A stretch of 64,000 nt of DNA from Auanema rhodensis. Its lineage: Eukaryota > Nematoda > Chromadorea > Rhabditida > Rhabditidae. Shown here one piece after another: positions 26,408-39,300 of this stretch; the first letter of the stretch is position 1; the number at the start of each line of letters is the position of its first letter. Both the position numbers and the translations under genes were made by a program. The stretch spans positions 15,748,001 to 15,812,000 of the forward strand of contig OZ059897.1 in the NCBI GenBank assembly GCA_964057225.1, in the 5' to 3' direction. The notes under the pieces are model-generated. The model saw only the letters and a list, made by a program, of their open reading frames with translations, searched no databases and had not been told where the DNA came from.

Positions 26408-29400
26408 CTTTTTTTTTCTTGAATAAATAATTTCATATTCAATTATTTATTTAAATTACTTATTAGACTATTATTTTTCTTTTTAAATCTTATATTGAAA
26501 CAGAAATTTTCAATGCCGATAGAGCTCAAATACTCTTTTAGAGGCAAAAATTTCAAAATTTAAGCATATTTTGGAAGAAAACACTGAAGCTACTGAAGTA
26601 ACAAGGCTTGCAGCATCTAATTGAATGACTCATTTGTTAAAAAGATGACTCAATAGACATACTATACAGAGAATAAAGATGATGTTTGAGAAACACAGAC
26701 TGAATTCCAAAGTCGAAAATCGAATTGTTCGCTATCATTTCAATGAACTGAATGCTTTAATTCTATTGTTTTCATCTATTTTTTTTTATACAAAAATTGG
26801 TAATTTGAATAAGAAAAATCTTTTAAATAATTATTGAAATTAAATATATTTAAATAATTTTTTATTATTATTATATAAATATATGATTAAGATAGTATTA
26901 AGTTAAATAATCATGAGGTTAAATAAAACGACTAATAGATCGGTTAAATATCCTTCATTCATTAAAAAATTAGGATTAATCATCAATTGTTTGATTCGTA
27001 AATTTACAGTTTTATCATGTTCAAGATGAAAAGTTAACCAATTTATTTTAAGAATTTAACTATATGATATAGTAATAGATAGTTTTGTTCATAACTACAC
27101 TATTATGGTATAGTAATTCAAATATTTCGAAATGTACTCTCTGTAGGCAATTTCCTTTTCTCATCTTCTGTTCTACGTTGTCGTCATTCAGTTCACAGCT
27201 AACTCAATTTTCTTCGTTTGTTTCCATCGCTTCAGCAACTATTTCAGTTCATTTTCCTTCTCTCCCACTTGCTTTCTCTTGCTATTTCTCTTTCATCTGT
27301 CTTTTTCTCTCTCTCTTCCTACATCTCTTTGCCATTTTGTTTCTGTGTTAGCTGGTCGGGTCGAAATGGCTCGGTCCTCTGTCTATGTCATCCATCTATC
27401 CATGGTCTCGATGACTTCGATGCCACTGAGATGCTGTAGAATGAACACAAAGATAGTTGAAAGACTTGAAGAGAAGATGTGAAAGAGAAGAGAAAGAGAG
27501 TGAAAGGGAGGGAGAGAGAATGTCCATTTGGCTTGTTTGGAAATTCAAATAGCCTCTCCCCGTCAATCCCGTATCTTTTCTCAGATTTATTCACTTTTTC
27601 ATTAGATCGTAAACTTTACTTTGAGTACTCATGTCATAACACGAATTTCTTTTCTTCCGAGTTCTTTTTCAAGATTCATCTTCCTAATATTATTTGTAAT
27701 TTCAATTATTATTTTAAAAAAACTTTCTTTTTGTTTTTGAGTTAAAATAGATTTCTTCCATTTCTTACTTATAACTTGAATAAGTTTACTCGGTTCCATA
27801 CTCAGTATCATCGGCTAGTAAACTATCCATATGTCAGTTGATACCAGCCTGTCAGCCAACTTCTTCTCACTCACCATTCTCACATGCTTTTGATGGAGCT
27901 TCTCCTAGTTTTCTTTGAATAAACTTTTTTTTTTAAATTTTGCATATCTAAGATACTGGAAAAACATTTTCATATAATCTCCTACATATAATAAACAAAA
28001 ACTTTATACAAATAATGTTATCTTAAAATAAAATATTTTAATTGTTGATATTAGAAAATATTTTTTTTAATAATATTTTAAAATTCTTCATCTTCATAAT
28101 ATGAATATTTTTATTTCAAACTTATCTATACGTTTAGTAATACGCATAATCATTTTAGGTTTTGCATATATCATCATCTCGTTTTCCCATTCAATTTCAT
28201 ACAGTTTTACAATAATTTTCAATTCTTTTCAATAACTATCAAACTATTGAACTTCATAAGATATTTAAAGGTATGTATATTATCTTTATTATATATATTT
28301 TTTATTTTTTAGATTTATAATTATATTTTGTTTATTTTTATAATAAAAAATAACAACAATGATCTTGAATATGGGAATGTTTTTAATATAATATTAAAAG
28401 CATTATGGCATCTAAAACCATCACATCAAATACGGATCTTATTCCAGTTAGTTTTCATTTTAAACTTTGATTTTAAATTTATTTCCTTAGTTGATATAAT
28501 CTTTTTTTATATTTTTTTTTCTTTTTTATTACTTTTTTTATTGAATTTTCACTGTATAGTGTACAATACCATGTTAATAGCCATAATTAACTATCATTAA
28601 ACTAGATTTTATATATTTAATTAGAAATATAAAACTAAACAAGTGAGATTGATGACGTTGACAATATTCACAAACTATATATGTTCTTCGTTCATTTATT
28701 ATTATTTTTCTTTGAAAATAATAATCAAAAGATTAAAACTAAATAACTGGTGAATGTATCATTTTATAATTTAAAACTTAATATTTTATAAAACTTGAAT
28801 ATAAAATTTTTTTTTTCAAAATTACTTAAAGAACATTTGTGAAAGTATAAATAACTTATATAAGTATCTATCTATATATAGTTAAAATTCCATGTTATAT
28901 GTTATGCTCCTCCTTTTCTAACAATTTCTATTGAAGATATCAAATTTTAAAAGTTTAACTCAGACCAAACCAATTTTTCAGCCGAATGAGTCGTTTCTCA
29001 TTTTTTTTTGACTTTCTAAAACAAAAAAAAAGGTTTTATGTTTAAACTTAAACTTTACATTGAAGTTGAAAGAAGAGGTTTACTGACCCTCAAGGGACAT
29101 AGTACTTTGTCATATAACATGCTCACAAGAACATTTTGTGGAAAAATGGGTAAAAGCCTTGTTCTTCCCGACAGCTCATTTGTAGAAGCCAAACTTGGAA
29201 AAAAAAACTTGTCTAGTATAAACTTAGTTGAATGAAAAACGACCGCAGTTTTTGACCAATTGAAGATTTTCGATGCAGAGCTGATGAAATATGTGAAAGA
29301 AATGAGAGTATAAGTGAAGGAAAATCCCAAAAAGAGAGTGAAATGATAGAAAAGAAGAAACAAACATGGTTCCAAAAACTTTCAAAATTAAAAGGTTTCA

Positions 29401-29995
29401 GTTTTTAAGAAGAAAGAAGAAACATTGAACTGAAGAAAATCAGAAATAATTGCTTTTATCTAATCATATTTTCAAATCATTAAACAACCCGAAATGCTTT
29501 TTTTGAAGTGTCAAAACAGAAAAAGGGGTTTAGGAGTACAACCTGAACGGAATTTTATTTTTTTGCAATTTTTATATTGGAAAAGGCAAATTAAATTTAT
29601 ATCGAATGGTACAAAGATCGTCTAATGTTGAAATTGATTTGATATACTATATACATAGATATAGATGTAACTACATGAATTCTATTTGTATTCAGAGAAC
29701 AAAATTATTTTTAAGATCTAAATATTATTTGAATGAAAATAATATTTTTTTTTTGAATAAGTAAGGGAATATATATAAGAAAAGCTTGAAGTTCATTAAC
29801 TAACCCTTTAAAAGCCAATATGATGTGATGAGAAAATATATTTGAAACATGTAATTTTGGTTGAAAAATATTTTAATATTAAATTATAATTTAGTAAAAG
29901 AATTAAAACACAAAATGAATATTTGATAATCAGCAGATGGTCAAGAAGATGATCTAAAGAGCTTTTCCAAAATGCATATCCACGCTTTTGTATGA

Positions 29996-29996
29996 A

Positions 29997-30040
<44 letters not shown>
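29996..30040. repeat. (TC)n microsatellite
   Basis: About 45 nt of CT units with one CC interruption at 30008-30009. Confidence 0.95.
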
Positions 30041-30046
<6 letters not shown>

Positions 30047-33000
30047 GTATCTCTTTCCTTCTCTTATTCTTCATTGTGTTCATGTTGTTTCTTCATCTAT
30101 AACAGAGTCATTCCGATATTCTAGTTGAAACGGAAATCATCTCAGCTTCTCGTGTCATTCGAAATCGAAAAACAGATCTTCTTCATATAAATAACTTTTA
30201 TAAATATTCATGTAAATAATCTATTTCTTAAGATGAATGCCATTAGTTTCTAAATAGTATTTCTTAACTTTGAATTGTAAACCATGAGTGGAATAGGAAA
30301 AACAAAATCAATTTTTCAATATTTTGAAAAACTGACCAAAATTTCCAATAATTTTTGTATAATTTTTAACATCAATTTATAATATTTTAGTAAAATAAAG
30401 AGAAACAACATCTTTTCAAAGTTTTTAGCTTAGAACACAATTTCCAGAAATTGTTACAAATGAGATTTATTTCGAATCGGAAGTTAAACCAATCTGAGTT
30501 CCGGTCACAACGAATGCTAAATATGGTTGTCGATTGGATTAGAACATTTGAAAATGGACTAAAGTGACGGACATCGTTCGTCTGGCTAATCTCATCGTTC
30601 TTCTCTAATTACTAAAAATGAAAAGAAGATCAAGTAGAAAGAGGAGAAGTCGATGATAAACAGATTTTATGGAAAGAGAATGTGTGAAGCAGTTTCCCAT
30701 ATTTCAAAAATTTTAATTTTGTTTTCAATCTCTAAGTCAGTAGTATCGTGAAATATAATATACAATTAAAAAAATAGTGATTTAAGTAAATATTTAAATA
30801 AATCCAAAAATTATATTTTTTTAACTAAAAATAATAATAAAAATTACATAATAATAGTTAAATATATTTACTTATATATCGTATATACATATATTCATTA
30901 AATTTAAGAAATATTATATTTAAAACTTTCAATTTTTATTGAAAAAGTTTATTATTTACAAAAAATTTTTTCTAAATTTATTTGAATTTATTTGAATTTA
31001 TATTTATTATCCAAACCAATTATCTAACTATCTGTATAGTTATTAAATAATTAAAACTGTCAAATACATTAATTTGTAAATTATTTTCTAAACTAACAGC
31101 TTATTCTATGTTTTTTTCGGAAAATTCTCAAGTACATATAGAAAACTAAATTAATAGATTAACTGAGAAAGCATGACTACCCTTTTGTGGGCGGAGTCTA
31201 ATTGGATCTAGCTTGCACATCTCAGCCTGTCAAGTCCACTTCTGAGAATACTGAATCACTGTGAAATTTGACAATAAAAGGTTTCACAAAGTATTCTAAA
31301 CGAGTTGTCAAATTCACAGCTTCTACTCTTGTATTAGAATTTTTCTATCTAAACTGTATTTACTATATTCAAAAACTATATTATTATAGTTACTTTAAGT
31401 TTTAAATGAATGCTAGCTGTTAAGCATAATGCTGTTGAGGTAATTATTATATTAAATTTAAATATAAATCAAAGAAACACAATCTGTTTTTCATTATTTC
31501 TTTGGAATAATTTGTAATTGATTTCCACTATTTTATTCTTTTTTTTAACAAAAAGTTAGATTATACACGTTATATCGAAATGTTTACACATCTTTTTCAT
31601 CCCAGTTCCTTTAATTGAAAATTTTTTTTGTTTCACATGATAAGAATTGAAGGAAAATTGTTAAATATATGTATTTTACTATGTTTATCAGAAATATTAA
31701 ATAATCTAAATGTTTAATTCATTTATACTATAATATTTTCTTTGTTTTGATAATACATAAGATAATTAGGTATTAGCCCTCAGGCGTTAATAACAGTGTA
31801 GCTGAGAAAAGAATAAGAGTAAATGGCATGTCGGCGGTACAAGCATGGTATGATGAAAACGGATAGCTGTAAGAGAGCTCTTAAGAGATAGTGCTAGATA
31901 TGTGTGAATGCTTAATCAGCCGACAGCTGACCATGACCATGTACCAAGACCAGCTTTGACAAAAAGCTTCATAGAGAACGGCAAAGAGAGATAGAAGAGA
32001 GAGAAAGGGAGCATGAAACAGAAGAAACATGAAGTAACGCAAAGGACATAGATGTAGTTACCCTTGTTCAGCTAATTATATCTCACCCTCCTGCCTGGTT
32101 TCCCTCCTTCTATCTCTATATCTCTTATTCTATCTCTCTTAACGTGAATGTGCAATTATTCTAATTGTTAATACGTGTATTTGTCTGTGGCATAAATATT
32201 GCCGAGAGAATGAAAAGATGGAGCTGGACAATCCTTCCTTTTCCTCTAGCTACTCTTTCCTTTCCTCTTCTCTCATCCTTTGACTAATTGTGTAGCACAG
32301 AAGTAGAGTGAATAAGATGGTGGAAAGAGGAAGAACATGATGATGATTATGAAGAAGTGTTATATGCTTATACTTGTTATGATCAACATCATAAGTGGAC
32401 TCATCAGCTGGACTCAATCAAATCGACCAATGTGTACCCTACGGCCATTGGACAAGACTTGAACATATCTCATAAGCATGTCATTGGAACTGTTACATCT
32501 CATCAAATATTCAATGATTCATAAGAAAACTAGTAAATTATATGATATTTCTTCAAAATATGTGCTTCATTTAAAATTTAAAAATTGAATCTCATCTGTG
32601 TATTTATCTTTATAAATGAAAAATCTATTTAATATACAATATAATAATTGATTATTATAATATTCATATATATATATATATATATAAAGCATACTTTCAT
32701 TATGATATAGTCAGGTTAAAAGGTACTAATCCTTTCAAGCTATGATCATGCTTTTACCCTCTCTCATGTTCTAGCTTTCTCGCTTTCTTTCCATCATCCA
32801 GATGTTCAGATCTTGAATAACTATGCTTTAGTATACTATATTTATAATAATTTTTATTAAATTTGTACATATATACAAATATAGAATAGATAGATATCAT
32901 TTATAGTTATAATAGTTATTATATATATTTTTTTTATTATTATAACTATTCTATTTGGAAATTAGTTTTTATGTTTTATCCCTTGTTCCCTTTGTCTCAT

Positions 33001-33984
33001 ATCCGCTTTATTACTTCACACGCCAATTGCTTTCCTAATATTCTCTAAAAAGGATCATTTCGGAATATCTCAAAAACATTTCAGAATGTAAATCTCTTCC
33101 CACAGTTTGCATGATGAATAATCAACATACTATATGATTTGAAAAGAAAATTGTAGTCTCTTGAAATCATCTTATATCAAAATGACTTGAAAATATTTTA
33201 GTTTCATGTAAATTTTAATTTTAACTATATCATATAGTTATGATTTAATATTATTTTTGTAAGATTATATATATATATATAGACTATATACACATATATT
33301 ACTCTACAAGGTCATATAATATAGGCTTTATCTCTTTCTCTCTTTGAAACACATTGATAGACTATATTCTTGTAGTTGATATAGAAAGATGAAGAACGGC
33401 AGTTGATGACATTAATCCGTTCAGAGCCACAAACACTTGTTAGGCTGTCCTGTCCTGGAGGGCATCTGTCGCTTTAGATCATCTTACGCTTCTTGACCGT
33501 CACCTCTCTCACACATTGTCTGTTCCTGTCTTTCTCTCAATCTTCTCCCTACCTCACTATTCCCTAATTTCTTTTTTGAAAAAATATTTCTTTGATTACC
33601 TTCTGTAAAGTATTGTGGTAAGATTCTTCAAGAATATCTGATTCTTCTTATATAAATTTGAAATTGATTAGTATAGATTGTATATTTCTTCTTTTTTTTC
33701 ACAATAATATGAAGTTACATCCTTTCATAATGAATGAAATGTGAGAATATTTTAGTTTTTCAAACTATTTCACAGCTCTATGTATCTCAACAGATGTGTC
33801 AGATGGATACAAAGATTCATATTTGAACAGCCTGATTAACTTCCTTCCTCATCATTGAAGACGCATGTCTTGTCTCGATGACCATGACTACAGATAAAGC
33901 AACCAAGGGAAACAAGCATGTTCACTTGTTTATGATGCTTCTATTTCTCTTTTTCTAATTCAAATTCTTTAAATTCTTTTAAAC

Positions 33985-34008
33985 ATATATATATATATAT
34001 ATATATAT
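33985..34008. repeat. (AT)12 microsatellite
   Basis: Twelve uninterrupted AT units. Confidence 0.95.
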
Positions 34009-36338
34009 TCTTTTTAATTCAACAAATTACAATTTTTTAAATATAAATGAAGCAGTTTTAGCTTGTCTAACATAAGAACTATTCAAGCGCAACGTAAAGA
34101 AGAAAAAATTATCGGACAACGAGATCAGTTAAGACGAACGACGATGACAGCCTAACAGCATGTGAACGTCTTCTTAAGCTTCCTCATATTCATTGAATGG
34201 TTGAAGCCATTCAACACAAAACTCATGAGAATGTTCAAGTTGTCGTTCTCTTCATCATCATTGTCATCGCCGTGCTGGTCCTTCTTACTATGTCTTAATC
34301 ATCCTCGTTTCCGCTTTATTTGCTATTCAAAACATGAAATAGCCTTCTAATAGTTGAACAACAACTTGGTATGTAGAAGCTGATGACGATAAATGATTTT
34401 ACGATTTGCCAAAACGATTGACTTTGATTCGTCGTTTCAAAGAATTCCTGTAAAATGCTATTAGTCATTACTCCCTCCCTACTTTTCACGCCCTTTCTCT
34501 TTTTGAATACATTTCTAGTATATCCATTTTCAAATGGTAACTATTCAGTAAGAAACAGGTTTACTGATTTATCTAAATATTCTTAAAGAATTTATATTCT
34601 TATTGTAAATGAATATTAATAAGATAATTTCAAATTTATTTTTCTTCATTTCTTCATCAAAAATTTCTTGTTTCTTCTCTTTTTTTTTCGATAAAGAATA
34701 AATTAAATATACCAGAAATTGATGCTTTAATCAGTTATAAAATCACAATGTTTAGTACACTATAACAATCGTTCCCAAGCTATTCATCATACAGTTTTTT
34801 TTTTGTTTCTCTCATTTGTTTGCTCGAATACAAAAAGTTGTTTCGTTCAATAATACACATCTGAATACTTCGATGGGAAGCTGTCAGATGTATAATCACA
34901 TACATATACAATACAGCTTGAAACATATTATTTTATTCTCATTATATATATATATATAATTAAAATAAATATATTTAAATTTTATAATATAATTGAAATT
35001 AGTTTAAAAATCTTCAATCCTAAATACTATACTATACTATCTCAGATTTCACTTATCTAGTACGTTCTGCTTATCTAGTATGAAGTTTTACTGTGATATG
35101 CTGCTAATGATGATTTTGTTGAAAGAATTAGATCGTCTTCTTCTGGCAGTCATCTGATCCTTTTCTTTTCAAACTCTTTTCGGCTTAAGCAACTATACTC
35201 AAAACTGATGTGCTAGAAGCCAGTAGTGATGTTATTTGACACTTCTTCTTTGAGAAATAAGAGGAACACTAAGTGCGAATAAAGAATTTTATAAATATAT
35301 CTCAAGATAACTAACTATATTATATAGTATTTTAAACATTTTTTATTAATTATTATTATGAAAAATACTATTCTAATTAATATAAAGCTTATTCTCTATT
35401 AAACGTTCATTATAAAGATGTATATACATACATACATATGTCAAACAAATAAATTCAAATAACAGATTGGACTGTATGGGAACATCTGAATAGTCTATAT
35501 CTCATATATTCATATAGTTACTCAGCTTTCTCACGACTACATCAGACAGTCCTTCTGATGAAGTAGTACTTGTTCAAGTATCTGGTAGTCATCAGTTTAG
35601 AATATGATCCAACTAGCTGACACCCAGATGGAAAACAGAATCTAAGAGACTAGTATGTTTCTCTTATTCCTCCCCTTTCTCTCTCTCTCCCTTTCTTTTT
35701 CTCTCTTAATGAGTCCTTTTATACATTGTTTTTTATTCGATAAATATACTAGGTATGTTTCATCAATTAATATCCATTTTTCGAGTTCCATATCCGGTTC
35801 TTATCTTCAATTTCAACAGTCCAGATGAACATTTCCAGAGGTCAATGACAATTAGACAGCCTCTTGTTGTTGTTCTTCATCGTTTTCTTTTCTACTTCAA
35901 GCTCATTTTGACTTCATCTTCACTACACATTAGCTATACTATTCATAACTATACCATATAGTCTATAGATGAGCACATGTTCATATAATAACATAACGTA
36001 ACTAACCATCTTGTGCATAGTTTGCAGCCTTTCTGACCTCTCACCATCTATTAATTAGCTATTGTCTGGCTCACACTTTGTCTTTACCCTCTCACTCCTC
36101 TATTACTCTCATCTTAATCTTGCTCAGATTTTTTTCTATTGTCATCGTAATCTCATCTGTCAATAGCTTTTCATTGAGTCTGTCACCTAATTTTCAGGAG
36201 TTTATCCAAAAAATCTTCTGATAATCGGTCTCAATAAGAAAATAGTTAATTAGTATTCATTTATAATATTATGAATATTACTCATATTATAACTAATCTT
36301 TAATTATGGCATAATTTCTAATTTTTATTATATTTTAG

Positions 36339-39300
36339 ATATATACACAGTGGGCTAATCGACATTTGGCTAAAATTAACCAAAAGCCGATCAGTAATAT
36401 CGCTCAAGAATTTCAAGATTACCGCATTGTAGCTTCTATCGTGAAAGCTATTGGTCAGTAGAATTTTTATTATATTTTTACCTATTATACTATACTATTT
36501 TTATTTTATTCTTTCATTTTTTTTCATTAGTTTTTATTCAATTGATAATTTTCTTATCTGCAACATGTTTTCCATTATTTATTAAGTTATTTCCTATTTA
36601 TTGACAATAAGCAAATAATAGCCTCAGGGGATTTGTTTGCTTCATATCAGCCTCGTTATTATCATTAAACATGTTTCATGTGAATTCCATTCTTTACTGA
36701 AATGAAAAAAAATTTTTTGAGCAATTCGCATCATCATCTCTTCACATTCACTGCAATCTTTAAACATTGTCTGTCTTCAAACGTCGACACCATTATTCAT
36801 CGTTTTTCGCGATTTTTGGTTTCGGTGCTTTGTTTTGTTTTCTAATTCTAACTTCAAATTTCTCTCTGTTCTTCACACATTTTCTGTTCAAGCTCTCATT
36901 TAATCCTGAAGGATCATTTTCTCTCCTTGTCTTTAAAACTTATTTAATTACATTAGATTTATATATAATCTTATTTTAATCATTTTGTTATTTAATAATC
37001 AACTATCTTAAACGTACATCTTGGAATCCAATATCTCAGCTTTTATCCAGATCTTGCTCTATTAGTTTTAAATTTTTCATCTCAGTTACCTGTTCAGTGT
37101 GAAAAGCTTATCGGATATCTGTTGAGAAAAAGCAATAAATCGGTCAATTGCTATGCCTATCTCTAGAATATAAATCTTTAGATAAGGCTAGATCTCAGGT
37201 GGCACGTTCACTTTCATCTTCATCCTCTTACTAAGTGAGGGATCCGCAATTTAGCAATAAGGTAAAGGAAGGAAGAAGATGAAAGAAGCTTTCAGTGATT
37301 CCTCTACAGATACTAGGTTATTCATCATCTTCACTCCCCTAGCTCTTCTTACATATCTCTTAATTTCTTACAACCTTTAACTTAAACATACTATTTGTAA
37401 CTCTTTTCGATCATTCTATCTTCTTTTTTTCTCTAATTCTCATTTTTATCATTTTCTTTCTTATATACTGTTATTATTGTTATTGTTGTTGTTGTTAAGT
37501 TTAATCAGAATATATAACAATTGATGATACTTTTCCTATATTGTTATACAACCCATTAACTAGATTGTTCTTCTTTCTTTTTGAACAATATCTTTTACTA
37601 TACCGTTAAACTTAAATATTTAAAAATATATTTTATTCTAACTAACTATATTATCAGAATTATCACATCTTCATGCCATTATAAGTATTTTCATATTTTA
37701 TTTCTTCTTTCATATCATTCTTAAGTTTTATAACATTCTTCATCTAGGCTTCTATGAACATCTTCTCGCTAACCTCATAATCATTTCAAACCAATTCTGC
37801 TTTCATACCACCCAGTCGATTCTAACATAACGTACTTGTTAGTTAAGATTGATAGCTGCTCTTTTCAATTTTCATTTTTATCTTTTATTTCTTAAAATAA
37901 AAAAGATTTTAAATTCATATTTACCTTATACATATTATATATGTATAATGAGTATGACTTTAATCTATAATATTTCGTATTAACTATATATTTTGTAATT
38001 TTTATATTAAAAACATATAGTTAATATGAAATATTTTTAAAATTTAAAAAAAACTTAAATATAAACAAATATAATAATGAACGAAACAGAGAGGCTGTTA
38101 AAGTTGACGCTGTAGAACGATTATTTGAGCGTTCCTTTGATGTAGAGTTAAAATGCCGCTGATCTTGAAATGATCGTTTAATTTTTCCATTCCATCGTAA
38201 CATCATTGAACTTTGATAATGAGAATGGTGTTCACTATAGAGTTTATTCCATAGACAGTTGCTTATGCCATAAACTTAAGTATGTATATACATCGAAGTA
38301 CTTCATTACCACCTGTTCAGCTTCATAAAGTTCATCATTTTTCTTTCGTATATGTTCACGTATTAGTTAAACGTGAAACATTTTTATTTATTTTAATTTC
38401 AGTGTTCAAAACGGTTGTGGTTGAGCTATTCATTTCAATTTTAAGCAATATGGTGTAATTCCTCCAATTTATCTATTTTTAACTATTTGACGTTCAATAC
38501 ATTTAAAAGATATAAAATCGTAATATGTATGCTAGTGTTCATAGTTTCATTAGTATTTACTACTAAATGCTTTTGTAGTCAAATCTTTTCAAATTTTAAT
38601 TAATTCCTTTATCGATGAAAATGCTGATTCAAATATGCTGAAACGCTCACCAGAAGCTTACGAAATGGAACGTGCGTTCATACTCTATTGTCTTTTACTA
38701 GAGCAGATGAGCTTAATTCAAGCTTGACGGCAGGCTGAGCTGTTACTGCGCGAGCTGCGCGGGTCTGTGCGTTCACGTTAGACGGAAGATGACCTTAATT
38801 GCCCCGAGGGCTGATTGCATATGATCACAATACTGAAGAGAAGAAGATTGTAAAGAGTGAGAGAGGAAATTACATATAGAGTAATAACAAGAGGTACAGA
38901 GAGATGAAAGCCGAGAGAGAATAATAACGAGAGATGTGTATATAGAAAGAGAATGGTCAAATGAATTAACTGAGGAATTAATTCGAGAGAGATTACGAAG
39001 GATGGAGAGGGGAAAGAAACATGGAGGCTGAGAGAGATAAAGCTTTCACGCGAGACAAGTCATCATGCCAATTTAGTCATATGAGTTCTAGCTATGGAGG
39101 AGATAACTCGATTAGCAGATGAAGAACAGAGGGGCAAACTCTTGGTAGCCCTTCCATCTTGAACGACAACCTATTACCTCAGGGACATTCTCATATCCTC
39201 TTTACCGATTACATGCCACAACCATCAATCTTTCAATGTCTCGGAATTTTATGAAATAGCATATTCAAAGAAGCCAACGATCAGTTTGCCCAAATTGGTT

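Larger units (their letters stand above)
26044..36338. other. 10-kb region without a supported gene; probably GLUT 3' UTR plus 5' region of unc-53
   Basis: The left end holds the GLUT 3' UTR. The rest is AT-rich DNA with islands of higher GC (about 31750-32500, 33390-33550, 33840-33910, 35510-35640). The first visible unc-53 exon opens inside the CH domain at a splice site, so at least one 5' exon with the initiator Met must lie upstream, probably here. I could not identify it. Small palindromes built on ACTATA/TATAGT lie at 27059, 31374, 33222, 35314 and 35948. Confidence 0.6.

Noticed and set aside
29038-29375. Overlapping + and - open frames of moderate complexity
   Set aside because: No splice sites, no recognised motif, and no frame preference. 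Probably chance in a slightly GC-richer patch.
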